From NCBI GenBank assembly GCA_964397565.1, contig CAYNJC010000002.1, forward strand, positions 62,001-126,000: a stretch of 64,000 nucleotides of DNA, written 5' to 3'. A model generated the notes under the pieces. The model had not been told where the DNA came from. It did no database searches and worked only from the letters and a program-made list of their open reading frames with translations. The position numbers and the translations under genes are program-made. Within the stretch, counting starts at the first letter, position 1; each line of letters opens with the position of its first letter. Source of the stretch: JAPLST01 sp964397565. GTDB lineage: Bacteria; Auribacterota; UBA3054; JAPLST01. This document shows, piece by piece, positions 1-9,000 of this stretch.

Positions 1-954
1 AAGAAAACTGTCAAGAACATTGCGCGGGCGATTATCAGCACGCATTGTCATGATGATCTGGGCTTGGCGGTCGCGAACTCGCTCTCGGCTGTGCGCAATG
101 GCGCGCGCCAGGTCGAGGTGGCGATCAATGGCTTGGGCGAGCGCGCCGGCAATTGCTCGTTCGAGGAAATCGTGATGGCGATCAAGACGCGCCGCGACGA
201 ACTGACCGTGGACACGCAGATCAACACGCGCGAGATCATGGCGGCCAGCCGGCTATTGAGTCAGATCACCGGCTTCCCGGTGCCGCCCAACAAGGCGATT
301 GTCGGCGCCAACGCATTCAAGCACGAAGCCGGCATCCACCAGCACGGCGTGCTGGCGAATAAGTCAACCTATGAAATCATGGCGCCAGAAAACATCGGCT
401 TGAATGCCGAGGAAATCGCGCAGAGCTTGGTGCTGGGCAAACATTCCGGGCATCACGCCTTCCAAAAACGCCTTGTGGATTTGGGCTTTTCCTTGACCGA
501 CGAAGAATTGCAGAATGCGCTGGTGCGCTTCAAGGAAGTGGCCGACAAAAAGAAGATCATTTATGATGAGGATTTGCAGGCGATTGTCGAGGATGTCGTC
601 GCCACCGGTGTGCGGCCAACTTACACGATTGATTACTTGAGCGTGACGGCCGGCAGTCATCAGATCCCGACCGCGACCGTGCGCTTGCGCAAAGGCACCC
701 GCGTGAAGGAACTGGCCTCGACCGGCGACGGCCCGGTGGACGCGGTTTTCAAGGCCATTTCAAAAATCACGCATGTGAAAGCGACTCTGGTGGACTATAC
801 CGTGCGCTCGGTCACCAGCGGGCGCGAGGCGCTCGGTGAAGTCACTGTCAAGGTTGACCACAAGGGCAAATTGCACACCGGCGTGGCAGCCAGCACTGAT
901 ATTGTCGAGGCCAGCGCGAAAGCATATCTAAACTGCCTGAACCGCCTGCTCTAA
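1..954 (+). CDS. leuA: 2-isopropylmalate synthase, 3' part (5' end outside window)
   Basis: The enzyme condenses acetyl-CoA with 2-oxoisovalerate, the first committed step of leucine synthesis in the cytoplasm. The reading frame is open from the first base, so 317 residues of the C-terminal part are visible. Residues 15-19 read HCHDD, the metal-binding HxH of the TIM barrel, followed by GLGERAGN near residue 43, both hallmarks of the LeuA/HOA synthase family. From about residue 200 the protein has the allosteric LeuA regulatory domain that senses leucine. Homocitrate and citramalate synthases share the barrel, so exact substrate is family-based, but the fit to LeuA is best. No partner leucine gene is visible on the downstream side. 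Confidence 0.95.
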   Translation, partial: KKTVKNIARAIISTHCHDDLGLAVANSLSAVRNGARQVEVAINGLGERAGNCSFEEIVMAIKTRRDELTVDTQINTREIMAASRLLSQITGFPVPPNKAIVGANAFKHEAGIHQHGVLANKSTYEIMAPENIGLNAEEIAQSLVLGKHSGHHAFQKRLVDLGFSLTDEELQNALVRFKEVADKKKIIYDEDLQAIVEDVVATGVRPTYTIDYLSVTAGSHQIPTATVRLRKGTRVKELASTGDGPVDAVFKAISKITHVKATLVDYTVRSVTSGREALGEVTVKVDHKGKLHTGVAASTDIVEASAKAYLNCLNRLL

Positions 955-1379
955 GGCTTGACAGTACCCCTCATGGCCACCGTTTGTCGGTGGCGAGGAG
1001 TTCGCTCAAGGTTTCATACGGTATGACGTCGATGCCATCCGCAGTCTTGAGTTGCGGGCCTGTGGGATAGCCGCCGCAACTGATTAAGAAGAACGACTGG
1101 CGCGGCGTGATAATTGATAAAGCGGCCACGGGCCATAGCTTTCTACGTTGCAGCGTCCTTGTAGCCGCCCGCGGTGAGGGCGGCTTCTGCAGCCGCGGTC
1201 ATCCGCGCCGTTGGCGCGGCAGCGGCAGTCACGCGCGACCAACGCTACGTGATTTTCAGCGCGAGTCATCGGAACTGGGGAAACAACCCGCCTTGCATTT
1301 CTCGCCGCAGGCTGCTACAATATCCCTGCCAGAGCGGTGCGCCGGAAGCGCATGCGCAGGGCAATAAGGAACCACTGCC
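955..1379. other. Intergenic region leuA-aroE with hairpin and possible gene remnant
   Basis: This 425-base gap holds a REP-like hairpin around 1160-1195 (GCCGCCC/GGGCGGC arms next to CTACA in the reverse strand) and the aroE promoter. On the minus strand, a short frame ending at the TGA complementary to 971-973 has protein-like composition (SFFLISCGGYPTGPQL, then IDVIPYETLSELL). It is about 46 codons from a GTG, and upstream it runs into the hairpin repeat. It may be the tail of a decayed gene. I do not recognise the family. Confidence 0.35.
1293..1321 (+). promoter_or_regulatory. Predicted sigma-70 promoter of aroE
   Basis: A TTGCAT -35 box is followed after 17 bases by TACAAT, with TGC directly before the -10 (extended -10). 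The expected start is about 50 bases before the aroE ATG, and an AAGGAA ribosome site lies between. Confidence 0.6.
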
Positions 1380-2297
1380 ATGCCTCGAACCCGCAATATG
1401 ATTGATACGGAGACCCGGCTGATTGCCCTGTTGGGTTGGCCGGTGCGGCACAGTGCCTCGCCGCAATTCCAGAATGCGGCGCTCAAGGTGATGAGCGTCA
1501 ACACGCTGTACCTGGCATTCGGCGTGCCGCCCGAGCAGTTCGCCGAGGCGTTTCGCGGCTTGCGCACGCTGGGCGCCTTGGGCGCGAATTTTACGATTCC
1601 CCATAAAGAGGCGGCCTTCGCGTTGTGTGACTGGTGCGCGCCGGAAGCGCGCGTCATCGAGGCGGTCAACACGGTGCGTTTTCACGAGGGCCGCGCGTTG
1701 GGCTACAATACTGACTGTTACGGCATCGCGGCGGCGCTGGCCGAGGAAGGCGCGCGCTTTTGCGACGCGCGGGTGGTGGTGCTGGGCGCGGGTGGCGCGG
1801 CGCGGGCCATTGTCGCACAAGCCATCCTGGATGGCGCCGCCCAGCTCACGATCGTCAATCGCACCGTGCGGCGTGGCGAGCAGTTGCTGCTGCACATGCT
1901 GGAACATTGCCGGCAGTTGGGCAAGGAAGAACGCGTGCACACCTTGCCGCAATGCCGGGTGATTGGTTATGACGAGATCAAGCCGGCGCTGGCGGACGCC
2001 GATATTCTGATCAACGCCACCTCGGTTGGTCTGCGCGCGGAGGATACGCTGCTGTTTGATGCCACCTTGCTGAATCCGCGCACCTTTGTGTATGACACGA
2101 TTTATAATCCGCCCCAGACCCGGCTGTTGATCGAAGCGAAACAGAATGGCTGTGCAAGAACGGCCAACGGGTTGGGCATGCTATTGCACCAAGGCGCACG
2201 CGCACTTGAAATTTGGTTTGAACGGCCGGCGCCGTTGGAATTGATGCGCAAAGAACTGGCACAGCCGCGCCTACTGCGCCCGACCTTGCACCCGTAG
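1380..2297 (+). CDS. aroE: Shikimate 5-dehydrogenase
   Basis: It reduces 3-dehydroshikimate to shikimate with NADPH in the chorismate pathway. At 305 residues it is slightly longer than usual. The catalytic lysine lies in NFTIPHK (K76) and the aspartate in NTDCYG (D112). The Rossmann glycine loop GAGGAARA is at 136-143, the NADP-selecting NRT at about 160, and INATSVGL and NGLGMLLHQGA follow as in canonical AroE. An ATG seven codons downstream (MIDTETRL) is an alternative start; the first is kept because AAGGAA is properly spaced from it. It has its own promoter and appears monocistronic. REP sequence begins immediately after its stop codon. Confidence 0.95.
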   Translation: MPRTRNMIDTETRLIALLGWPVRHSASPQFQNAALKVMSVNTLYLAFGVPPEQFAEAFRGLRTLGALGANFTIPHKEAAFALCDWCAPEARVIEAVNTVRFHEGRALGYNTDCYGIAAALAEEGARFCDARVVVLGAGGAARAIVAQAILDGAAQLTIVNRTVRRGEQLLLHMLEHCRQLGKEERVHTLPQCRVIGYDEIKPALADADILINATSVGLRAEDTLLFDATLLNPRTFVYDTIYNPPQTRLLIEAKQNGCARTANGLGMLLHQGARALEIWFERPAPLELMRKELAQPRLLRPTLHP

Positions 2298-2347
2298 AGC
2301 CGCTTGCAGCGGTGATCTGCGCTTCGCCGGTAAAACCGGCGCTACAA
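2298..2347 (+). repeat. REP unit between aroE and RAYT
   Basis: A single copy of the two-hairpin REP unit: GCCGCTTGCAGCGG, the linker TGATCTGCGCTT, then CGCCGGTAAAACCGGCG and CTACA. It matches the units inside the adjacent transposase gene and those upstream of it. Confidence 0.85.
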
Positions 2348-3187
2348 TCACGCATAAAACCAGTCCCACCAATAGGGGTGACGAATGTCATGTTCACCGA
2401 TCATGCTTCCCAAAAACGGATATTCCTGCCATGCAGCAGCGAGCTGCTTGCGCACCGGATTTTCAAGAATATAGCGGATCATTTTGCGCAAGGTTCTTCG
2501 TTCATATTCCCTGCGACGCAAGACATGATCATAGCCACGATGCTGCCAAATTAACATTGGTCCGCATGCCGTGGTCATCCGATCTTCGCCGGTAGACGCG
2601 GCGCTACAGGTGGAGCCGCTTCCAGCGGCTATCTGATCTTCGCCGGTCAAACCGGCGCTACAGGTGGAGCTGCTCCCAGCGGCTATCTGATCTTCGCCGG
2701 TGAAACCGGCGCTACAGCTGGAGCCGCTTGCAGCGGCTATCTGATCTTCGCCGGTGAAACCGGCGCTACAGGTGGAGCCGCTTCCAGCGGCTATCTGATC
2801 TTCGCCGGTGAAACCGGCGCTACAGGTGGAGCCGCTTCCAGCGGCTATCTGATCGGATTTCTGCGATGCATCCTGTGCCAGATGCCGAACAAGAGCAGCA
2901 CCTGTTCTTCCTTTCCACATCTGATGACAATGCAAAACGTCGCTCGTATCGTCGGTGCCATGCAAAATCAAGTGTACATGATCAGGCATGAATACATACA
3001 CAAGGCATTCACACTTGGTTTCGACACAGCAGCGGCGCAAAATGGCGCTACAGATATCGACCGTGGCACGTTGGTGAAATAGTGTTCGGCGCTGCCATGT
3101 TACGTTAGTGAAGAAAACATGGGCATAGCCATGATAGGCATCAGGATTGAGTCGGGGCAATGTCTTGTGGTACATCACAATTGCCAT
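2348..3187 (-). CDS. REP-associated tyrosine transposase (RAYT, IS200/Y1-like) with in-frame REP insertions
   Basis: RAYTs are single-strand HUH/Y1 nucleases thought to mobilise or process REP hairpins. The N-terminal domain carries FMPDHVHLIL, the HVH metal-binding motif. The C-terminal part has WQHRGYDHVLR and YILENPV, the latter carrying the catalytic tyrosine, and ends with WQEYPFLGS as in the family. Between the two halves lie about five copies of an 18-residue repeat (core DQIAAGSGSTCSAGFTGE), which is the translation of a 54-bp REP unit. Because 54 is a multiple of three the frame stays open. The gene is flanked by REPs on both sides. The start is uncertain: ATGs at 3187 and 3175 and a GTG at 3202 all lack a clear ribosome site. 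The enzyme may still fold, since the insert sits in a loop, but activity is unproven. Confidence 0.88.
   Translation of the reverse strand: MAIVMYHKTLPRLNPDAYHGYAHVFFTNVTWQRRTLFHQRATVDICSAILRRCCVETKCECLVYVFMPDHVHLILHGTDDTSDVLHCHQMWKGRTGAALVRHLAQDASQKSDQIAAGSGSTCSAGFTGEDQIAAGSGSTCSAGFTGEDQIAAASGSSCSAGFTGEDQIAAGSSSTCSAGLTGEDQIAAGSGSTCSAASTGEDRMTTACGPMLIWQHRGYDHVLRRREYERRTLRKMIRYILENPVRKQLAAAWQEYPFLGSMIGEHDIRHPYWWDWFYA
2581..2854 (+). repeat. Tandem 54-bp REP array inside the RAYT gene
   Basis: Units begin with TGGAGC at 2611, 2665, 2719, 2773 and 2827, an exact 54-bp spacing, preceded by a partial unit at 2581. Each unit contains two hairpins, GCCGCTTCCAGCGGC and CGCCGGTGAAACCGGCG. Copies differ by only a few substitutions, which suggests recent amplification. 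Confidence 0.93.
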
Positions 3188-3199
3188 TTTTTTGAAACG

Positions 3200-3614
3200 C
3201 ACAGCCGCTTTCAGCGGCTATCTGCGCTTCGCCGGTGAAACCGGCGCTACACTCGCCGGTAAAACCGGCGCTACACTCGCCGGTAAAACCGGCGCTACAC
3301 TCGCCGGTAAAACCGGCGCTACACTCGCCGGTGAAACCGGCGCTACACTCGCCGGTAAAACCGGCGCTACACTCGCCGGTAAAACCGGCGCTACACTCGC
3401 CGGTGAAACCGGCGCTACACTCGCCGGTAAAACCGGCGCTACACTCGCCGGTAAAACCGGNNNNNNNNNNNNNNNNNNNNNNNNNNNNNNNNNNNNNNNN
3501 NNNNNNNNNNNNNNNNNNNNNNNNNNNNNNNNNNNNNNNNNNNNNNNNNNNNNNNNNNNNGCGCTACACTCGCCGGTGAAACCGGCGCTACACTCGCCGG
3601 TAAAACCGGCGCTA
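3200..3614 (+). repeat. REP unit followed by a 24-bp tandem hairpin array, with assembly gap
   Basis: A full REP unit (3200-3250) continues into uninterrupted 24-bp repeats of the form ACTCGCCGGT(A/G)AAACCGGCGCTAC. The array is broken by exactly 100 N at 3461-3560, the usual placeholder for an unknown gap, so true copy number is unknown. The last unit abuts the PAP2 gene: its CTAC supplies the complement of that gene's TAG stop. The 24-bp unit is just the second hairpin of the larger 54-bp unit. Confidence 0.93.
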
Positions 3615-4427
3615 CCTTTGCCCGATGAACCGGCGCCACAGCAATGCAAGCGCCACAAAGCCGCCGCGCATAGTGTAACACCCGAGCAGCATGCCGGCAT
3701 AAATATCCGAGAGCCAATGCGCCTGGCTGAGCACGCGCGAGAACGCGGTGCAGGCCGCGACGCTGTAGAACATCCAGCGCACGCGCGGATAGAGCACGGC
3801 CAGAAACGTCGCCGTGACAAATGCTTGTGCCGAATGCCCGGACGGAAATGCCACCGGCGCATGCACCGTCCAGCCTTTTAGAAAGCCGAGAAAGCGGATG
3901 TGGAAATACTCGGCATAGGTGCTGAAATAGGGTTCCGGTCGGATCTTCCCGGTCGTCTTCTTGATCGTCTCCACCAGCAGACCGGTGATGATCGAGGTGG
4001 CAATAAAGGCCACCACATACTTGCGCTTGGCCGGATCATAGACCCAGATGAAGATGCAGGCCAGCAGGCCGATCCAGACCAGGCCGAGCTGCTCGACAAA
4101 AATCCAGAAATCATTCTCGACCCAGCGGCGTAGGCGCCGGCTGACGCGCGTGATGTCTTGGCGCCGCACCAGCTGATACTCGAACAACTCGTCGCTGTTA
4201 ACGGCAAAGTCGCGCGCCAACGTTTCACACGCATTGCTGCTGACGCGCACGACGACGCGCAAGTCGGAGGCGCCGCGCACTTGCGTATGCTCGATCTGTT
4301 CCATTTTCTGCGTGCCGCGCAGGGTTGTGTTATACCATGTGGCGAGCGGCAGTTCCACCGCAAACAGCGTTGCGAGAACTGCCGCATGAACAGCAATCAA
4401 ACTTGTTATTTTCGTGCGACGTGTCAT
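3612..4427 (-). CDS. PAP2-family membrane phosphatase
   Basis: A 271-residue integral membrane phosphatase of the PAP2/phosphatidic acid phosphatase superfamily, which removes phosphate from lipid or isoprenoid phosphates at the membrane. The three signature motifs are present in order: KKTTGKIRP (KX6RP), PSGHS, and SRVLSQAHWLSD (SRX5HX3D). An N-terminal membrane helix and a further hydrophobic helix near EQLGLVWIGLLACIFIWV precede them. The substrate cannot be told. The ATG at 4427 is chosen over an upstream in-frame TTG. The reverse complement of ACTATA at 4454-4459 gives a TATAGT -10-like box about 26 bases upstream. The 3' end touches the REP array. Confidence 0.88.
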   Translation of the reverse strand: MTRRTKITSLIAVHAAVLATLFAVELPLATWYNTTLRGTQKMEQIEHTQVRGASDLRVVVRVSSNACETLARDFAVNSDELFEYQLVRRQDITRVSRRLRRWVENDFWIFVEQLGLVWIGLLACIFIWVYDPAKRKYVVAFIATSIITGLLVETIKKTTGKIRPEPYFSTYAEYFHIRFLGFLKGWTVHAPVAFPSGHSAQAFVTATFLAVLYPRVRWMFYSVAACTAFSRVLSQAHWLSDIYAGMLLGCYTMRGGFVALALLWRRFIGQR

Positions 4428-4618
4428 CAAAATCAACCCGTGTGCAGTGTTATACTATAATTGCAGTGTGTTGCGCTTATCCAACAAAATGTTCTGCGTT
4501 TTCTTCGTGGCTTCGTGCCTGCGTGGCACATATTCCGTAGCGCGCTGCGGCAGTCGTTGGTTTTTGGTTTCCGCTTTCATCTTCCAACCTAAACATTAGA
4601 ACTCAAAACTTAAAACAG
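4428..4618. repeat. Intergenic region with short heptad-periodic stretch
   Basis: The stretch 4588-4615 reads in sevens as CCTAAAC, ATTAGAA, CTCAAAA, CTTAAAA, a weak member of the heptad arrays described below. The rest holds the PAP2 promoter region; no gene is seen. Confidence 0.5.
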
Positions 4619-5218
4619 TCAGCGCCTCGCGCTGACTTGTAGCGTCATGAGGAATACCTGCGCGGCATGTTCGATCGCTTCGGCAATCTGCATTGCCTTG
4701 GCCAGGTCGGGTGCAACCGCGACCAGTCCATGCGCCGCCATCAGCGCGGCATGGCGCGGGCCGAGCGCGGCCAGCACATTGGTCGCCAGCGCGGCGCTGC
4801 CCGGCGGCGCATACGCCGCGATCTGGACGGCGCCGCCCACATAATACTCAACCTCATCCAGCTGCGTCGGCAGCGGCATGCCCAGGCACGCGAGCGCCGT
4901 CGCCGCCGGCGCATGCGTATGCACAATTGCCGCGACATCCGGCCGCGCGCGATAAATGGCCAGATGCATGAGGGTTTCGACACTGGGCGGGAACGGGCCT
5001 TTGGCCGTACCATCCGTGAGGGTGACGATCGGCACGTCTTGGGCACGCATGGTTTCATACGGTCGCGACGAAGGCGTGATCACAATCCGCGCAGCGTCCA
5101 ATCGCGCCGAAATATTGCCGAGCGTGCCGGGCAGGACGCGTTGCGCGCGCAACGCCAGCGCGGTACGGATAATCTGGGCGGCCAGGACACGCGCCGTTGG
5201 GCGGGGTTGTTGCTTCAC
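4619..5218 (-). CDS. Class II aldolase/adducin family protein
   Basis: A 199-residue zinc-dependent class II aldolase of the FucA/AraD/MtnB superfamily. Visible are GTLGNISAR (substrate phosphate loop), ITPSSRPYETM, PSVE with the catalytic glutamate, and HTHAPA plus AAHG supplying the zinc histidines. Members include fuculose-phosphate aldolase, ribulose-phosphate epimerase and methylthioribulose-phosphate dehydratase; the sequence does not decide among these. The GTG start at 5218 is preferred because it overlaps the pyrF stop as GTGA, a coupling arrangement. An upstream in-frame ATG at 5245 would lie well inside pyrF. It is probably co-transcribed with pyrF. Confidence 0.85.
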   Translation of the reverse strand: MKQQPRPTARVLAAQIIRTALALRAQRVLPGTLGNISARLDAARIVITPSSRPYETMRAQDVPIVTLTDGTAKGPFPPSVETLMHLAIYRARPDVAAIVHTHAPAATALACLGMPLPTQLDEVEYYVGGAVQIAAYAPPGSAALATNVLAALGPRHAALMAAHGLVAVAPDLAKAMQIAEAIEHAAQVFLMTLQVSARR

Positions 5219-5946
5219 GTGCGTTGCTCCAGGGCGGTTACACATTCAGACCAGATTGCCTGCGCGGCTGCGGCGGGATCGGCTGCACCCAGGATTGGCC
5301 GGCCGATGACCAGGTAGTCGGCGCCGGCGCGGATGGCCTCGGCGGGCGTACAGACGCGTTGTTGATCGTCCTTATCCGCGCCGGCCGGGCGGACGCCCGG
5401 GGTGACAATCAGAAACTCCGGCCCACAGGCGGCCCGCAGCACGCCAATCTCCTGCGGTGACGCGACCACGCCGGCAAAGCCCGCCGCCTGGGCCAAGCGC
5501 GCCAGCATGACGACCTGGTCAGGCACGGCGCGCGCCACACCCAATTCCTCCCGCAACGTCGGCGCATCAATGCTGGTCAGCACCGTCACCGCCAGTAAGC
5601 GCGGACCCGCCGTGCCGCTGGCTTGTTCAAATTCACTCACCGCGGTGCGCGCGGCGCGCAGCATCGCGCTGCCACCGCCGGCATGAATCGTCAACAATTC
5701 CGCGCCCAGTCCAGCGACATTGGTCGTGGCACGCTGGACCGTGTTGGGAATGTCATGCAATTTCAGGTCTAGCATCACGCGCAGACCCTCGGCCACCAGC
5801 GCGCGCACAATGTCCGGGCCGCACCGCACAAACAACTCCAGCCCGATCTTAATGAGTCCGACGTGTGCGCGCACACGCCGGGCTGCGGCAAAGGCGGCGG
5901 CACGCGTACTGACGTCCAGCGGAACGATGAGGGGGTTGTCCTTCAT
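5215..5946 (-). CDS. pyrF: Orotidine 5'-phosphate decarboxylase
   Basis: It decarboxylates OMP to UMP, the last step of pyrimidine synthesis. The 243-residue protein begins with LIVPLDV, has KIGLELF, the catalytic DLKLHDIPNTV, TPGVRP and YLVIGRPI, a full set for the short bacterial OMPDC family. The ATG at 5946 is chosen because the seven extra in-frame residues upstream are encoded by a heptad repeat array. The gene overlaps the aldolase downstream by four bases. Confidence 0.94.
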   Translation of the reverse strand: MKDNPLIVPLDVSTRAAAFAAARRVRAHVGLIKIGLELFVRCGPDIVRALVAEGLRVMLDLKLHDIPNTVQRATTNVAGLGAELLTIHAGGGSAMLRAARTAVSEFEQASGTAGPRLLAVTVLTSIDAPTLREELGVARAVPDQVVMLARLAQAAGFAGVVASPQEIGVLRAACGPEFLIVTPGVRPAGADKDDQQRVCTPAEAIRAGADYLVIGRPILGAADPAAAAQAIWSECVTALEQRT

Positions 5947-5983
5947 TTTACATTTTTCATTGGTCATTGGTCATCTTTCATGT
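5942..5983 (+). repeat. Heptad-periodic array at the pyrF start (TCATT type)
   Basis: Six consecutive heptamers fit the pattern NTCATTN: TTCATTT, TACATTT, TTCATTG, GTCATTG, GTCATCT, TTCATGT. The array includes the pyrF initiation codon in its first unit. Confidence 0.75.
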
Positions 5984-6077
5984 GCAGCACGCAGGCATTG
6001 ATCCCGCCGGTGGCGGGACTCAAAGCAGCCGTTGACCAATGGCCGTTGGAAAATGAACAATGCGGGTTGCATAGCGC

Positions 6078-9000
6078 TCAATGGCCTTGGATCAGATAGA
6101 ACAAGCCGGCGAGCGGGTCATCATCGGTAATGGCGTGGCGGTCAACCACGGTTTCCAGGCGGCTTTCGCCGGTGATCTTGTCGCCGTGCTGTTCCTGCAG
6201 GAGGCCATCGCGGTTGGCATCCAAGACTGCTTGCGCCAGGATATGGACACGGAACTGGTCGCTGCGCGTGGTGATCAAATTGGCGATTTTCGAGAACAGT
6301 TCGGGCGTCATGCCGCGGACGTCCAGAATATCGCTCATGTTTTTGTAGGGCTTCAGCTCATCGCGGCCCGCCGCGCTCGTGCCCTTGATGATCCGCTCGG
6401 CAATGCTATCCGTGACGCCCGGCAGCGCGCGCAAGACCCGCGCCGACGCAGTATTGATGTTCAGCTTGCCATTCGAGAAACCCGGCGCAAGATAGGCGTA
6501 GTCAAACCACGCGAAGCCGGAACACAGCTTGTCGCTCAAGCCATGCGCGATAATCTTCAGTTTGATGCCGCCACTGGCCGAAACGTGGTTGGGGGTGATC
6601 AGGCCGCAATACACGCCGTCCGACTTCTCGTACTGCACATCGCGCGTGGTGCCGGCGTAGCTGTAGGGATCATCGATATCACCGGTGCCAACCTTGCCGG
6701 GTGTCGGATCAAAGACACCGGTCGTGTAATTGAACACCGCGATTTCGAGCTGGGCATTGTGGTTTTCCTCGAGAAACTCGGTCGTGTTGATCGAATCATT
6801 GAGCCCAAAGACATACAGGCCGTAGATATTCTTGTCAATGCCCTTGTTCTTCCACTCCCAGATGCCTTCGTCATTATTATTGCGCGTGTAAAAGAACGGC
6901 GTGGCATAGCCGGGGCCGACGCTGAACTGGTCGCCACTGCGCACGTTGAGCTGTTTGCCGGACGGCACGGAAAAGCCGTCAATACTCAAGGTGGCGGCGG
7001 CATTGTTGGCAATGCAGTACGTTTCGCCGCGCAACGAGCCGCTCATAATGCGCAAGGTTTGATTGCGCCAGATGCCGGCCTCCCAATTGGCATTTTCGGC
7101 CGTCAAACTTTTGGCGATACTGCCACGCGCGGTGCCAAAGGCCTTGCGCCAGCCAGCGACATGCGCGCCGGGCTCCTCGGGATCGAGGCGGACGCCGGAC
7201 GTCGTCAGAAAGCGCGCCAGCGCCTTGAGCGTGCGCGTCGAGCGGCCGCCGCGCCGCTCTTTGCCAATGTTTTCCCAGTCTTCGGCCTTGCGCACCTGCT
7301 GTAGTTCACCAACCGAAACGAAACGATTGTCTTTGACATACGGCTTGGCGGCACTGCCGCCGGGCAGCGCATGGTTGCGCGCTTTGCGCAGCGTGCCGCC
7401 GAACGTCGGGCGTGGATTCTTGACCCAGGTGTAATGGGTCGGGTCGAGCTTCTCGGTCGAGTAGCCCAGCTCCTGCAAGCGGGTTGAGCCATAGGCGACC
7501 GTGCGCGCGCAGATCTGATTGTACTCGTCCTTCAGAGTCATGGAGAGGAAGCCGCCTTCGCGCGGCATGCCCAGAATGAGAATGTCGTCACCGGCTTTCA
7601 GCGAGCGAATGTTGACCTGGCCAAAGTCGAGCGTGTCGCGGGTGTTGCCCTCGACCATGTTGCGCAGGCCGAAGGGCGCATTTTGATCGGGGCGTGGCTG
7701 GCGCAGATGCCATTCGGTGATTTCATATTTCATCTGGTCGCGGCTCCAGCTGGCGCCTTCGCACTTGACTTTGCCGTTGCCGAAATCGCCGCGGCCGACG
7801 CGATAGCGCACGCCCCACAACGCATCCGGCAGCTCAAAGCACGGATAGCCCTCGCTGGCCGTCGTGCCCCAATCGCCGTCTTGTGGCGCGCCATAGTCCA
7901 TGTCGAATATCTTGCGGCTGTTGGTCATGTAAAAATAGCCGCCCGGTTGCACGGCCGGATACGGATTGTCATACTGCCGGTGGCGCACCGCGCTGAACTC
8001 GGCCGCGCTCTCAATCAAACCGACCTGGTCGGCATACGAGCCGGTGTTGATCACCACCCGCCAATTGCGCAGACTGATCGGGTGGTCGCTGATATTCATC
8101 ATCTCGACGATGTCCGGGCGGATGAAATGGCAATCCTGAATGACATTCTTGTTGGCAAACGCTTTCTGATCCGAGACGCGATCCAGGCCGCCGTCATAGC
8201 CGCATTTGTCGCAGGTTGAAATCGTGACGTGGACATAGCCATTGCGCGCGCGGATCGGCTCGCCATTTTTGTAGGGGTAGCGCAGCAGCCACGCCTGCTC
8301 GACGCCGCCGGGCAAGGTGAGCGTGCTGTTCTTCAAGTCGGCCTGGGTAAGCTCGAGCATTTTCGTCTCCGAGTATTTGCCGGGCTCTTCATCCAGATCA
8401 AGATAGGGCAGGAAGCCCTTCCATGGCTTGCCATTGCAGAAACTCTTGTTGGCATTCTCGATCCTGCCATCCAGGTTCTGTTCCGCGACATACACCATGT
8501 AATACAAATTCTTGGGCGGGTCGAAATCAGGATGGACTTTGGTGGGAAACACGAAATGGTCCGTGATCTGTGGAAAGACGCCGATCAAGCCGCCTTCGCT
8601 GTCCACCCAGCCGTTGTCAATGCGCACGCGGTTGAAGATATTGCTGGCCGGCATGGGGGTGAGCTGGCTGAGCAAGTAGGCGCGTTCCATGTCATTGTTG
8701 ACGCCCACCACGAGTTCATCGGCGGTGTTATTCAGGATCGGGAACTCGCTGTACGCCGGCCGGTAGTTTTGCAGGCCGGCATACACCAACAGCTTGGCGT
8801 TGCGCCACATATTGGGCAGCCAGCCGCCCAGTTCGCGCCGAAAGCGCTTGAAATCGCTGTAGGCCGTGCCGACGCCGCCGCTGACCGGATCATCGGCCAA
8901 CGTAATGCGCACGCTTTTGGGTACCGTGATGGTCTTGCCGTCCATCGCCACGGTGCCGCCGGCTTGAAGACTGCCGACGCTCTTGATCTCCCAACTGGTT

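Noticed and set aside
3200..3614. CRISPR-like tandem repeat array
   Set aside because: Repeats are contiguous 24-bp units without unique spacers and are palindromic REP halves next to a RAYT; there are no cas genes.
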